64,000 nucleotides of DNA from Streptomyces sp. CB01580 (GCF_001905795.1 NZ_LIXJ01000019.1:81649-145648); one strand, 5' to 3'. Counted from the stretch's first letter, positions 16,135-25,302 are shown. Notes: a model not told the origin generated them from the letters alone. Numbers and translations: made by a program.

Positions 16135-18864
16135 TCAGAGCTCCACGCCGAAGACGTCCGGCCACACCGTGCCGTCCGCGCCCCCGCCGGCCCGGGTCAG
16201 CGACAGCTCCGCCCAGATGACCTTTCCCTGCGGCGTGTAACGGGTGCCCCAGCGTTCGGCCACTCTGGCGACGAGGAACAGACCACGGCCTCCTTCGTCC
16301 ATCAGAGCGGCGTCGCGCAGATGGGGCGAGGTGCTGCTGGCGTCGGCCACCTCGCAGGTCAGGGTGCGGTCGTACAGCAGTCGTACGGTGACCGGCGCGG
16401 AGCCGTAGCGGATGGCATTGGTGATCAACTCACTGAGGACCAGCTCCATCGGGAACGCGAGCGCGGGCAGGCCCCAGTCGTCGAGCTTCCGGGCCGTGGC
16501 GGCGCGCATCCCCGCCACCGCGGCGGGGTCGAAGGGTACGTCCCAGTCGGCGACGCGGTCGGGCGGGATCGCCCGCGTCCGGGCGATGAGCAGCGCCACG
16601 TCGTCCTTCGGCCGACTGGGCAGGAGCGCGTCGAGCACCGCCTGGCAGCTGGCCTCCGGCGATCGGTCGGGGTGGCCCGCCAGGGCCTGGCGCAGCAGCT
16701 CGATCCCCACGTCGATGTCCCGGGTCCGGTCCTCGATGAGCCCGTCGGTGTAGAGGACGAACTGCGTGCCCTCCGCAACCGTCAGTTCCGCGGTCTCGAA
16801 CGGCATGCCGCCCAGGCCCAGGGGCGGGCCGACCGGCAGGTCGGGGAAGGACACGTCGCCGTCGGGCCGGACCAGCGCGGGCGGGGGATGTCCGGCCCGC
16901 GCCACGGCGCAGTGGCGGGAGACGGGGTCGTAGATCACGTAGAGGCAGGTGGCTCCCATGACGCCCGCGGCGACGGCGGTCTGCGCCTCCTCCTGGTCGA
17001 TGCGCGCGACCAGGTCGTCGAGGTGGCCGAGGATCTCGTCGGGCGGCAGGTCGAGGGTGGAGAAGTTGTGCACGGCCGTGCGCAGCCGTCCCATCGTGGC
17101 GGCCGCGTGCAGGCCGTGGCCGACGACGTCCCCGACGACCAGCGCCACGCGGCTGCCCGGGAGCGGGATCACGTCGAACCAGTCGCCGCTCACCCCGGAG
17201 ATCGCGGGCAGGTAGCGATGGGCGACCTCGAGCGCGCTCTGTTCGGGCAGGGCCCTCGGGAGCAGGCTTCGCTGCAGTGTCACGGCCATGCCGTGCTCAC
17301 GGGTGTAGCGGCGGGCGTTGTCGATGCTGACGGCCGCCCGGGCCACCAGTTCCTCGGCCAGGGACAGATCGTCCTCGTCGAACGGCTCGGGCTTCCCGGA
17401 GCGCCAGAAGTTGGCCATGCCCAGGATGACGCCCCGTGCCTGGAGGGGCACCGTGATCAGGGAGTGGATGCCGTAGTCGACGATCCTCCGGGTCAGCTCC
17501 GGGTCCTGGGCGAGCCAGCCGGGCGCGGCGGACAGGTCGGGCACCAGCTCCGGCCTGCCGGTGGCGAAGGCCCGTGCCTGCGGGGTGGAGGGGAGGAAGC
17601 TGGTCAGGCGGCCGGGGCTGTAGAGGGGGTGGTCGTCCCGGACACCGTGGACGGCGGTGCGGCGCATGTCAGCGTTCGTACCGGTCGGCTCGTCCCCCCG
17701 CAGGACCGGGTCGGCCAGGTCGACGGTGGCGAAGTCGGCCAGTCGGGGGACTGCGACCTCGGCCAGCTCCTCGGCCGTGCTCACCACGTCGAGGCTGGTT
17801 CCGATGCCGAGGCCGGCGTCGTACAGCAGCCGCAGCCGCTCGCGGGCGCTCTCCGCCCTGCCGGACAGCGCCCGCAGTTCCGTGGAGTCACGCAGGGTCA
17901 CGACCGTCCCCTTGGGTCCGCCGTGACGGTCCGTGGTCCGTTGGTTGACCGCGAGCAGCCTGTCCCCCACGAGGTGCACCTCGTCCGTGGCCGTGCGCCC
18001 CGAGGTCAGCAGTGCTGCCATGCCGGGGTCGAGACCGGGCACCTCCGAGATGTGCCGCCCCTCGGCGTCGAGCGGCAGGTCGAGCAGCCGTCTGGCCTCG
18101 TCGTTGGCCAGCAGCAGCCGGCCGTCGTTCCCGACGATGAGCACGCCCTCGCGCACGGAGTGCAGCACCGCGTCGTGGTGCTCGTACATTCGGGTCATCT
18201 CGGCCGGGCCGAGCCGGTGGGTCTGCCGCCGCAGCCGCCTGGCCACCAGCGCCGTCCCGGCCGTGGCCATGGTGAGCGCGGTCGCGCCCGCGCCCAGGAT
18301 GATCGGGATCTGGCGTGCGACCGCCCCGGTCACGTTCTCGGCCTTCACCCCGGCGGCCACCAGGCCCACGACCTTGTGCGCGGGATCGCGGACAGGGACG
18401 ATCGCCTGCACCTCGCGGCCGAGCGGACCGTTGACGCTCTCGGTGTGCACCTGGCCGGCCAGCGGCGGTCCGATGTCGCCGACGAGCCTCTTCCCGATCA
18501 GTTCCGGCCGGGGATGCGTGTAGCGGATCCCCTGCGTGTCCGCCACGACGATGAAGTCGACGTCGGCCGCCTTCCGCCCCGCCTCGGTGAGCGGCTGGAG
18601 CACCCGGGAGGGATTGGGGACACCCAGCGCGGCCACGACGCCCGGCGCGTGCGCGAACGTCTGCGCGACGGCGATGCAGCGGCGTCTCGCCTCGGTCTCG
18701 CTGTCGTACCGGGACTCCACGACGAGCGCCAGCATCGCGGCGGCCACCAGGAGCACGACCACGGCCACCTGAAGGGCGAAGACCTGGCCCGCGAGGCTCC
18801 GGGGGTACTTGCCCATGAGTGACCGAAGCTGTGCGCTCCGGAATCGGCCGCGACGACTGACCAC
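16135..18864 (-). CDS. Membrane sensor with PAS, GAF, SpoIIE-type PP2C phosphatase and HATPase domains
   Basis: A 909-residue regulator. The order is TM helix (about 29-49), an extracytoplasmic Cache-like sensor (50-180) similar to CitA/DcuS sensors, TM helix (186-208), PAS (222-325), GAF (345-505), PP2C/SpoIIE phosphatase (525-735, with SGDWFDVIPL, VVGDVVGHGLHAA and LYTDGLIEDR) and a GHKL ATPase (760-895, with ELVLSELITNAIRYG and DEGGRGLFLVARVAERWG). Such proteins act on anti-anti-sigma factors and sigma-factor partners. The start is a GTG five bases after AGGG; an ATG 16 codons downstream is possible. The citrate-sensor-like N terminus suggests an extracellular small-molecule signal (inference). 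Confidence 0.87.
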   Translation of the reverse strand: MVSRRGRFRSAQLRSLMGKYPRSLAGQVFALQVAVVVLLVAAAMLALVVESRYDSETEARRRCIAVAQTFAHAPGVVAALGVPNPSRVLQPLTEAGRKAADVDFIVVADTQGIRYTHPRPELIGKRLVGDIGPPLAGQVHTESVNGPLGREVQAIVPVRDPAHKVVGLVAAGVKAENVTGAVARQIPIILGAGATALTMATAGTALVARRLRRQTHRLGPAEMTRMYEHHDAVLHSVREGVLIVGNDGRLLLANDEARRLLDLPLDAEGRHISEVPGLDPGMAALLTSGRTATDEVHLVGDRLLAVNQRTTDRHGGPKGTVVTLRDSTELRALSGRAESARERLRLLYDAGLGIGTSLDVVSTAEELAEVAVPRLADFATVDLADPVLRGDEPTGTNADMRRTAVHGVRDDHPLYSPGRLTSFLPSTPQARAFATGRPELVPDLSAAPGWLAQDPELTRRIVDYGIHSLITVPLQARGVILGMANFWRSGKPEPFDEDDLSLAEELVARAAVSIDNARRYTREHGMAVTLQRSLLPRALPEQSALEVAHRYLPAISGVSGDWFDVIPLPGSRVALVVGDVVGHGLHAAATMGRLRTAVHNFSTLDLPPDEILGHLDDLVARIDQEEAQTAVAAGVMGATCLYVIYDPVSRHCAVARAGHPPPALVRPDGDVSFPDLPVGPPLGLGGMPFETAELTVAEGTQFVLYTDGLIEDRTRDIDVGIELLRQALAGHPDRSPEASCQAVLDALLPSRPKDDVALLIARTRAIPPDRVADWDVPFDPAAVAGMRAATARKLDDWGLPALAFPMELVLSELITNAIRYGSAPVTVRLLYDRTLTCEVADASSTSPHLRDAALMDEGGRGLFLVARVAERWGTRYTPQGKVIWAELSLTRAGGGADGTVWPDVFGVEL

Positions 18865-19064
18865 ATTGCCCTTTTTAACACCGCGGGGCCGAAGGCGCGT
18901 GCGGCGGAGCCGGTCGGCGCCCGCCCGGTGCGGGAGCGCGCGACGACGCCCGCGCCGGTCCGGCGGCCATGGGGCCGGACCGGCTCCGGGACGCCACGGG
19001 TGACGCGGCCGTCCCCCGTCGTGACCGCCCCGTTCACGCAACCGGGTGCGGCCCCTCGCGGCCG

Positions 19065-20141
19065 TCAGAACCGGACGGTGTCCAGCGCCGGGTAGTCGAC
19101 GTATCCCTTGGCGTCCCCGCCGAAGAAGGTGGACGGGTCGGGGGTGTTGAACGGGCCGTCGGCCTTCAGCCGGGCGGGCAGGTCCGGGTTGGCGATGAAC
19201 AGCGCGCCGTACGCGATGATGTCGGTGGTCCCGTCGTCGACCAGCGTGTGGTCGTCCGGCCCCGTCGGTCCGTCCGTGTGCGCGTTCAGGACGAGGACGC
19301 CGGAGAACTGCTTGCGCAGCGCGAGCGTCAGCTCACGCATCTCCACCGCCTCCAGGACATGCAGGTAGGCGAGGCCGAGCGGGTCGATCTCGCGTACGAG
19401 CGCGGTGTAGACGGCTTCCGGCGCGGGCTCGTCGATGTCGTTGTACGGGTTTCCGGGCGAGATGCGCAGCGCGGTCCGCTCCGCGCCGATCTCGGCGGCG
19501 ACGGTCTTGACCACCTCGACGGCGAACCGGATGCGGGCCTCCTCGGAGCCTCCCCACTCGTCCGTGCGCAGATTGCTGTTCGGCGCGAGGAACTGGTGGA
19601 TGAGGTAGCCGTTGGCGCCGTGCAGCTCGACCCCGTCGAAGCCGGCGTCGATCGCGTTGCGGGCGGCCGAGGCGAAGTCGGCGACGGTCTGCCGGACCTC
19701 GTCGCCGGTCAGTTCGTGCGGCGTGGTGAAGTCCTTCATCCCTGCGCCGGTGAAGAGCTGTCCCGCGGGCCTGACCGCGGAGGCGCTGACCGGCGTGAGT
19801 CCGTCCGGCAGCACGACCGGGTGGCCGATCCGGCCCGCGTGCATGAGCTGGGCAAAGATCCTGCCGCCCGCGGCGTGCACCGCGTCGGTGACCTTGCGCC
19901 AGGAGGCGACCTGCTCGGCGCTGTGCAGCCCCGGGGTGCCGGGGTAGCCCTGACCCACCACCGACGGCTGGATGCCCTCCGAGACGATGAGGCCCGCCGA
20001 GGCGCGCTGGGCGTAGTACTCGGCGACGAGATCCGTGGCGGTGCCGCCCTCACCGGCCCGGCTGCGGGTCATCGGGGCCATGGCGATCCGGTTGGCGAGC
20101 CGGACGGCGGGCAGGTCGATCGGGTCGAACGCAGTGGTCAT
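19065..20141 (-). CDS. Alkene reductase, Old Yellow Enzyme family
   Basis: FMN-dependent NAD(P)H ene-reductase of 358 residues. OYE features include LANRIAMAPMTRSRA, the QLMHAGRIGHP segment with the flavin-contact His, GFDGVELHGANGYLIHQFLAPNSNLRTDEWGG, and ALRISPGNPYND. It probably reduces electrophilic alkenes or nitro compounds. The gene diverges from a MarR regulator across a 189-bp region with two copies of TTGGCCGACCA, so it is very likely controlled by that regulator. GGGAG precedes the ATG. Confidence 0.92.
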   Translation of the reverse strand: MTTAFDPIDLPAVRLANRIAMAPMTRSRAGEGGTATDLVAEYYAQRASAGLIVSEGIQPSVVGQGYPGTPGLHSAEQVASWRKVTDAVHAAGGRIFAQLMHAGRIGHPVVLPDGLTPVSASAVRPAGQLFTGAGMKDFTTPHELTGDEVRQTVADFASAARNAIDAGFDGVELHGANGYLIHQFLAPNSNLRTDEWGGSEEARIRFAVEVVKTVAAEIGAERTALRISPGNPYNDIDEPAPEAVYTALVREIDPLGLAYLHVLEAVEMRELTLALRKQFSGVLVLNAHTDGPTGPDDHTLVDDGTTDIIAYGALFIANPDLPARLKADGPFNTPDPSTFFGGDAKGYVDYPALDTVRF

Positions 20142-20161
20142 GGGAGCTCCCAGAAGAATAT

Positions 20162-20173
20162 ATGGTCGGCCAA
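20162..20173 (-). promoter_or_regulatory. Operator copy 1, TTGGCCGACCAT
   Basis: On the minus strand this reads TTGGCCGACCAT, matching the second copy at 20207-20218 at 11 of 12 positions. It lies about 20 bases upstream of the alkene reductase start, in a position to block its transcription. The likely ligand protein is the MarR product at 20331. Confidence 0.6.
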
Positions 20174-20203
20174 CTATTTTCCGACCGCGCCACTGTAACC
20201 CAC

Positions 20204-20221
20204 TGCTTGGCCGACCAAGCA
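20204..20221 (+). promoter_or_regulatory. Operator copy 2, dyad TGCTTGG-N4-CCAAGCA
   Basis: A perfect 7-bp inverted repeat around CCGA, containing TTGGCCGACCAA. MarR dimers typically bind 16-20 bp palindromes of this kind. It sits between the divergent alkene reductase and marR genes, about 110 bases upstream of marR. Confidence 0.65.
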
Positions 20222-20330
20222 ATGATCCGGTGAAGGTAGTGTTCGTCGAAGGAAGCGCCCGGTTCCCGCTCCCCGCCCGCCCCCGCACCACCGGGGCACG
20301 GCGGCGGCGACACCACTCCGAGGAGTCCCG

Positions 20331-20825
20331 ATGAAGGCCGAACCCGTCTGTGCCCAACCGCCGAGCGCCACCCTCGGCGGCCCGGTCAGCCATGCCGTCT
20401 CGCGGGTCGCCCGGCTGCACCGGATCGCCGCGGGCAAGCTGCTCAGGGGGCTCGGGCTCTACCCCGGCCAGGAGTTCTTGATGATGTTTCTGTGGGACGG
20501 GGGCCCGGTACGGCAGTCCGAGCTGATCAAGGTCATGGACCTGGACCCCTCCACCGTCACCAAGATGCTCCAGCGCCTGGAGCAGGCCGGGCACGTCCGC
20601 CGCTCCCCCGACCCGGACGACCGCCGGGCCGTCCTGGTCGAGGCCACCGAGGAGAGCTGCGCGCTGCACGCGGCCGTGGGGCGGGCGTGGACGGATCTGG
20701 AGGGCCTCACCCTCGCCGGGCTGGACCCGGCCGAACGCGCGGAGCTGGCCCGGCTGCTCGGCAAGGTCGAGGAGAACCTCTGCCGGGAGGCCGCGGGGGC
20801 CGCGGACTGTCCCGGGCGCCGCTGA
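20331..20825 (+). CDS. MarR-family transcriptional regulator
   Basis: A 164-residue winged-helix regulator. The fold is visible as LHRIAAGKLLRGLGLYPGQEFLMMFLWDGGPVRQSELIKVM, the recognition helix LDPSTVTKMLQRLEQAGHVRR and the wing SPDPDDRRAVLVE. It has Cys residues near both ends (C8 in PVCAQ, and CALHAAV), which could serve redox sensing, though this is not shown. Divergent orientation from an ene-reductase with matching palindromes between them suggests it represses that gene and itself until an electrophile binds. Confidence 0.9.
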   Translation: MKAEPVCAQPPSATLGGPVSHAVSRVARLHRIAAGKLLRGLGLYPGQEFLMMFLWDGGPVRQSELIKVMDLDPSTVTKMLQRLEQAGHVRRSPDPDDRRAVLVEATEESCALHAAVGRAWTDLEGLTLAGLDPAERAELARLLGKVEENLCREAAGAADCPGRR

Positions 20826-20874
20826 CCCCTGCCGAACCGGGGACGCGGGGCACGGCCCGGTCGCCCTCGCGGAC

Positions 20875-21936
20875 TCAGCGGGCGAGCACGTCCAGGGCCC
20901 GGTCCGCGTCGGCCTCCGTGTTGTACAGGTGGAAGGCCGCGCGCAGACTTCCCGCCCGGTCCGAGACCACCACCCCGGCCCGCGCCAGCTCGGCCGCCCG
21001 TCCGCCGAGTCCGGGCACGGCCACGACGGCCGACTCCCCGGGCACCGCCTCGCGCCCCAGCCCGGCGAGCCCTTCCCGGAAGCGGGCCGCGAGCCCCGTG
21101 ACGTGGGCGTGGATGGCGTCGACACCGACCTCATCCAGCAGCGCGAGGGAGTGCTCGGCCCCGTGGTACGAGAGGAAGGACAGCGGTTCGTCGTAGCGGC
21201 GGGCGCTCTGCGAGAGCCGTCGGACCGGGCCGTACGTGCTGTTCCAGGGGTCGTCGGAGGCGGCCCACGCGGCGAAGAGGGCCGGGAGGGTGCGCTGCGC
21301 CTCCTCGGTGACGGTGAGGAACGACGTGCCCCGCGGACCGAGCAGGAACTTGAAGCCACCGACGACGGTGTAGTCGTACGCCCCGGCGTCCAGCGGGAGC
21401 CAGCCGGCCGACTGGGTGGCGTCGAGCAGGGTCCGGGCGCCATGGGCCGCCGCCGCTTTCCGCACCGCGTCGAGGTCGGCGATCCGGCCGTCGGCGGACT
21501 GCACGGAGGAGAAGGCGACGAGCGCGGTCCCGGGCCGCACCGCGTCGGCCAGCGCCTCCAGCGGCACATACCGCACCCTCAGGTCGCCACGGCCCGCGAA
21601 CGGGCTGACGATGGAACTGAACTCCCCCTCGGGCGCCAGGACTTCGGCCCCCGCCGGGAGCGAGGCCGCGATCAGCCCGACGTGCACGGAGACGGAACCG
21701 CCGGTGGCCACCCGGTCGGCGTCGACCCCGACGAGGCGGGCGAAACCGGCCCGGGCCGCCTCCACCGCCTCGAAGTCGCCGGAACCGACCCTGCGTCCCG
21801 TGGCGAGCTCGTCGACGAGCTTCTTCACGGCCTCCACCGCACGACGGGGCAGCAGGCCGCAGCTGGCGGTGTTGAGGTAAGTGGTCTCCGGTGCGAACTG
21901 GTCTTCCACCACACGGCTGAGCGAATCGGTCTCCAT
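20875..21936 (-). CDS. Class V aminotransferase-fold PLP enzyme (isopenicillin-N epimerase/cysteine desulfurase-like)
   Basis: A 353-residue PLP enzyme. TYLNTASCGLLPRRAVEAV is the usual N-terminal motif, ALVAFSSVQSADGRIADL follows, LLDATQSAGWLPLD holds the PLP Asp/Gln pair, and YTVVGGFKFLLGPRGTSFL holds the PLP lysine. Sequence alone does not separate desulfurase, epimerase or kynureninase-like activity. The ATG of METDSL was chosen; residues upstream show no family similarity. It converges with the marR gene, 49 bases apart. Confidence 0.82.
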   Translation of the reverse strand: METDSLSRVVEDQFAPETTYLNTASCGLLPRRAVEAVKKLVDELATGRRVGSGDFEAVEAARAGFARLVGVDADRVATGGSVSVHVGLIAASLPAGAEVLAPEGEFSSIVSPFAGRGDLRVRYVPLEALADAVRPGTALVAFSSVQSADGRIADLDAVRKAAAAHGARTLLDATQSAGWLPLDAGAYDYTVVGGFKFLLGPRGTSFLTVTEEAQRTLPALFAAWAASDDPWNSTYGPVRRLSQSARRYDEPLSFLSYHGAEHSLALLDEVGVDAIHAHVTGLAARFREGLAGLGREAVPGESAVVAVPGLGGRAAELARAGVVVSDRAGSLRAAFHLYNTEADADRALDVLAR

Positions 21937-22143
21937 GCGTCCAGCCTGAAGCCGCCTTGAACACCCGTCAATCACTGGCGATCAGCGAAGATCGCCGGCG
22001 ATCGAAGGGAATCCAAAGGGACGCTCCCCCGTCCACCCGGGCCCTACCTCGGCCCACCGCACGGACGCGGCCCGGGTCCCCCGCCCACGCCGGGACGGCC
22101 GGGACCGCCGCCCACGCGCCCGAACCGCCGGGACCACCGGGGC

Positions 22144-22866
22144 TCAGGAGGCGCCGCCGCCGTTCTGCGGGACCTCGCAGGCACCGTCGGCGTCGCACGC
22201 CGCGGCGTCCCCGCCGATCGCGGTCAGCGGCCGGTCCTTCCACGCCTGTTCGAGCGCCTGCGCGAAGACCTCGGCGGGCTGACCGCCGGAGATCCCGTAC
22301 CGCCGGTCGAGCACGAAGAACGGCACCGCGTTGGCCCCCAGCTCGGACGCCGCCCGCTCGTCCGCCCGCACCTCGTCGGCGTAGGCCTCCGGATCGGCGA
22401 GCACGGCCCGCGCCTCGTCCGCGTCGAGGCCGGCCTCGACGGCCAGCTCGACCAGCACATCGGCGTCGTAGACGGAGCGCTCCTCGGCGAAGTTCGCCCG
22501 GTAGGCGAGGGTCAGCAGCTCGTCCTGGCGACCGCGGGCCTTGGCCAGGTGGAGCAGCCGGTGGATGTCGAAGGTGTTGCCGTGATCGCGGCCCTCGGTG
22601 AGGTAACCGAGCCCCTCGGCCCGGGCGTTGGCCGCGACGTTCTCCTCCATGGCCCGCGCCTCGTCGGGGGTTCGACCGTACTTCCGCGCCAGCATGTCGA
22701 CCACCTGCACGGTGTCGCCCTTGGCGTGCCCGGGGTCGAGCTCGAAGGACCGGTGCACGACCTCGACCTGGTCGCGGTGGGCGAACCCCGCCAGGCCCTT
22801 CTCGAAGCGGGCCTTGCCGATGTAGCACCAGGGGCAGGCGATGTCGCTCCAGATCTCGACGCGCAT
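22144..22866 (-). CDS. DsbA-family oxidoreductase (FrnE-like)
   Basis: A cytoplasmic thioredoxin-fold protein of 240 residues without signal peptide. The active site CPWC is at residues 11-14, preceded by VEIWSDIA. GYLTEGRDHGNTFDIHRLLHLAK and GANAVPFFVLDRRYGISGGQP (with the cis-Pro) are typical of the FrnE/2-hydroxychromene isomerase-like group. The C-terminal tail has two further Cys. GAAGAGA precedes the ATG. A role in disulfide or polyketide chemistry cannot be assigned from context. Confidence 0.9.
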   Translation of the reverse strand: MRVEIWSDIACPWCYIGKARFEKGLAGFAHRDQVEVVHRSFELDPGHAKGDTVQVVDMLARKYGRTPDEARAMEENVAANARAEGLGYLTEGRDHGNTFDIHRLLHLAKARGRQDELLTLAYRANFAEERSVYDADVLVELAVEAGLDADEARAVLADPEAYADEVRADERAASELGANAVPFFVLDRRYGISGGQPAEVFAQALEQAWKDRPLTAIGGDAAACDADGACEVPQNGGGAS

Positions 22867-23324
22867 GTCTCTTCTTCTCTCCGGAAGTCGGGGGCCGGGG
22901 TCCGGCCCCCGGAATCCGGGGGCCGGTGCCCGTGGCCGGGCAGCGCGAAGCACTCCTCCGCGCACCGGAACGAACACCACGGCGGCCCCGCGCATTCCCG
23001 GAACACGAACCGGCCGGTGCGCACCACGGGCACCCCGCGCGCCACGCCGGAGCCGTCGCGACGCGGGCCCCTGTCGGCCGACGCGCCATCGGGCCACCGA
23101 GAAGGAGGATCCGCCGGAATTGCAAGCCTGGCCCGCATCCCGATTACACGAACTGTCCTTTTCTCGGATGTGGATATTCGCCCGATCGACGTAATGGCCG
23201 CCGACGGAGTTCGGCAGTCGAGGGAAGAAAACCGCCCGCGCCTGCGCCGTAATACTCGATGCACGCCGAGGAATGTAGCGTGCTGCCCGGTCCCGACCGG
23301 AGGCCCAGTCGCGAGGAGCCGGAA
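22867..23324. other. 458-bp divergent intergenic region between the DsbA-like gene and mscL
   Basis: No reading frame here shows coding character. The right half is less GC-rich than its neighbours, with TAATACTCG around 23250 as a possible -10 for mscL. I found no convincing dyad. Confidence 0.4.
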
Positions 23325-23768
23325 ATGCTCAAGGGGTTCAAGAACTTCATGATGCGCGGCGATGTCGTCGTCGTAGCTGTAGGGCTCATCGTCGCATTGG
23401 CCTTCAGTACCTTGATCAAGGCGTTCACCGATTCCGTGATCAACCCCATCATTGCGCGTGCTCAGGGCGGCCGTTCAGTCGGATTGGGGTGGCAGCTCGG
23501 CCAAGCGGGCAACAAGGCTACGTATCTTGATATCGGTTCCTTCATCTCGGCAGTCATCTACTTCGTCATCTTCATGGCCGTCGTCTACTTCCTCATCGTC
23601 GTACCGTACAAGCGATATTCGGCGCGGCACGGTGCGGTGGTCTTCGAAGAGCCGGGGCCTGTCAAGACGTGCCCGGCCTGCCTGTCCGAGGATCTGCCGG
23701 CCGCTGCCGCCAAATGTCGGTACTGCGGCACCGAGCAGCCACCGACGCCCAAAACACCACACCCCTGA
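23325..23768 (+). CDS. mscL: Large-conductance mechanosensitive channel with C-terminal zinc ribbon
   Basis: A 147-residue channel that releases solutes on osmotic downshock. The conserved N terminus MLKGFKNFMMRGDVVVVAVG leads into TM1 (about 14-34); TM2 is about 70-92, followed by the basic VPYKRYSARHG. The usual C-terminal helix is replaced by a ribbon with Cys at 116, 119, 131 and 134 (CPAC and CRYC), predicted to bind zinc. The start was chosen at the conserved N terminus, with GGAG 9 bases upstream. Confidence 0.93.
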   Translation: MLKGFKNFMMRGDVVVVAVGLIVALAFSTLIKAFTDSVINPIIARAQGGRSVGLGWQLGQAGNKATYLDIGSFISAVIYFVIFMAVVYFLIVVPYKRYSARHGAVVFEEPGPVKTCPACLSEDLPAAAAKCRYCGTEQPPTPKTPHP

Positions 23769-24092
23769 TCGGACGGGGAGACCACGACCGTTCCGGAGTG
23801 TTTCCAGGCAGCGAAGGACCAGGGCGGCCTGGAAGCACTACCGGGTCCGCCGCTGGACCGCATGGCGGAGAGACGACGCGACGCGCGGCAGGACCCTCCG
23901 ACGGCCCCGGTCCAAGCGATCTCTCCCGGGCCGCACAGGCATGGCTTTCGTGCGCTCGCCCCCCACAGCTCAACGGCCTCATCGGCCCCTGAACCATCAC
24001 GGCACGGACACAGGGCCCCAAACACCTGCGCGAACGCAAGGGTGCGTGATGTGATCCAACGGGGACGAAGGTCACGATCGAGGGGGAGACTG
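23769..24092. other. 324-bp intergenic region after mscL
   Basis: I see no credible gene, repeat or strong hairpin here. AGGGGGAGA at the right end is the ribosome binding site of the next gene. Confidence 0.4.
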
Positions 24093-24836
24093 ATGATTTC
24101 CGAGCCGGAGATGACGGGGGACTTCGCCCCCACCGACTCCCGCGAGGTGATGGACGGTTTCGGAAGCGAGCCCGCCGGGGGATCCGGGAAGCACAGACCG
24201 TGGCTGTGGGCGCTGGGCGGGGCCGTCATGGCCACCGCCCTCTGGGCCGGGGCGTTCTTCCTGTACGGACTCGGCGACCGGAGACCGGACTTGCACGGGT
24301 ACCGACTGGACAAGAATCCCTGCCCGTCCCTGCGGCTGAAGTCGCTGGGCGCGGCGATCGGACCGAGGGAGAAAGCCGATACCGGACCACGGTTCCTGAA
24401 CCATGCCGCCCTCGACCAGGCGCGGTGTTTCATCTCGCTTCGGCCGACGGGCGCGGTCGACCAGCCCGGCAAGGGCTGGTCGATCAACTACGGCGTCGGA
24501 GTCACGGTGTCTCTGCACAAGGAGTCGGACCCCGGAGCCGAGTTCGAGGCCCTGCGACAGGTGACCGACACGGGCATCGACCCGGAGGCGAAGCTGGAGA
24601 CAGTGCCGAATCTCGGCGAACGGGCCTACCTGCTGACCGGTGACGACGGATCCTCGGAGCTCCGGGTGCGGGAGGGCGGCGCGGTCTTCTCCCTGAATCT
24701 CTACGTCTTCACCCAGTACATGGGCGACGGCCCGGACGAGCAGCCCGACGGCGAACCGGAGGTGCCCAAGGCATCCGCCTACCACTCGGCCATGATCAGT
24801 GACATGCGCGACCTCATGGCGACGCTCAACCACTGA
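24093..24836 (+). CDS. Single-pass membrane protein of unknown function
   Basis: A 247-residue protein with a short cytoplasmic N terminus, one TM helix (about 36-58, WLWALGGAVMATALWAGAFFLYGL) and an extracytoplasmic domain of about 185 residues. That domain has a Cys in KNPCPSL and one in QARCFISL, about 40 residues apart, possibly a disulfide. The layout resembles exported actinobacterial proteins with a DUF3558-like domain, but I cannot confirm the family. AGGGGGAGA lies just upstream of the ATG. Its end overlaps the end of the convergent gene by 11 bp. Confidence 0.75.
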   Translation: MISEPEMTGDFAPTDSREVMDGFGSEPAGGSGKHRPWLWALGGAVMATALWAGAFFLYGLGDRRPDLHGYRLDKNPCPSLRLKSLGAAIGPREKADTGPRFLNHAALDQARCFISLRPTGAVDQPGKGWSINYGVGVTVSLHKESDPGAEFEALRQVTDTGIDPEAKLETVPNLGERAYLLTGDDGSSELRVREGGAVFSLNLYVFTQYMGDGPDEQPDGEPEVPKASAYHSAMISDMRDLMATLNH

Positions 24837-25302
24837 GGGCCTGCCCCCGCGCCCCGGTGGTCACGGCACGGACCTCGGCCCATACCGTCTTCCCGGACGG
24901 TGGGCACGGGTCCACGCCCCAGTCCACGGCGAGCGCCTCGACGATGATCAGCCCTCGCCCGCCCTCGTCCGCCTCCCGGAGCACGGCGGGGAGATCGCGT
25001 TCACCGCGCGGGTCGGTGACCTCGATCCGCAGCCGTCCGGTCGGCAGCAGGGCCAGCCCTAGACGGAACCCCCGCCCCTCCAGCCTCCCGTGCACGACCG
25101 CGTTCGTCGCCAGCTCGGCGACGACGAGCGCGGCGGCGTCGGTGCGCTCCCCGTCACGCGGCCATCCCCACGCCGCCAACTGCTCCACCGCGAGCAAGCG
25201 GGCCAGTCGGGCACCTCGGCGGGTGGCACTGAACAGCTGCGTGAACTGCTGTGCGGATGCTGCTGGTTGCGGGGTATCGATCTGTACGGATTCACTCGTC
25301 AC
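24826..25302 (-). CDS. Anti-sigma-factor-like ATP-binding protein (GHKL fold)
   Basis: A 158-residue RsbW-like kinase domain. The GHKL N box is AALVVAELATNAVVHG, the G1 box LRIEVTDPRGERD and the G2 box EGGRGLIIVEALAVDWG. It could bind or phosphorylate an anti-sigma partner. In Streptomyces such genes commonly neighbour an XRE/DUF5753 regulator and a DUF397 gene (abaA/whiJ-like loci), and here they are divergent across 164 bp. A GTG start at VTSESVQID was preferred over an ATG 21 codons upstream. Confidence 0.85.
   Translation of the reverse strand: MTSESVQIDTPQPAASAQQFTQLFSATRRGARLARLLAVEQLAAWGWPRDGERTDAAALVVAELATNAVVHGRLEGRGFRLGLALLPTGRLRIEVTDPRGERDLPAVLREADEGGRGLIIVEALAVDWGVDPCPPSGKTVWAEVRAVTTGARGQALSG

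Noticed and set aside
20142..20330. Small gene in the OYE-marR divergent region
   Set aside because: The region is AT-richer with palindromes and no frame with typical codon bias; it is better explained as operators and promoters.
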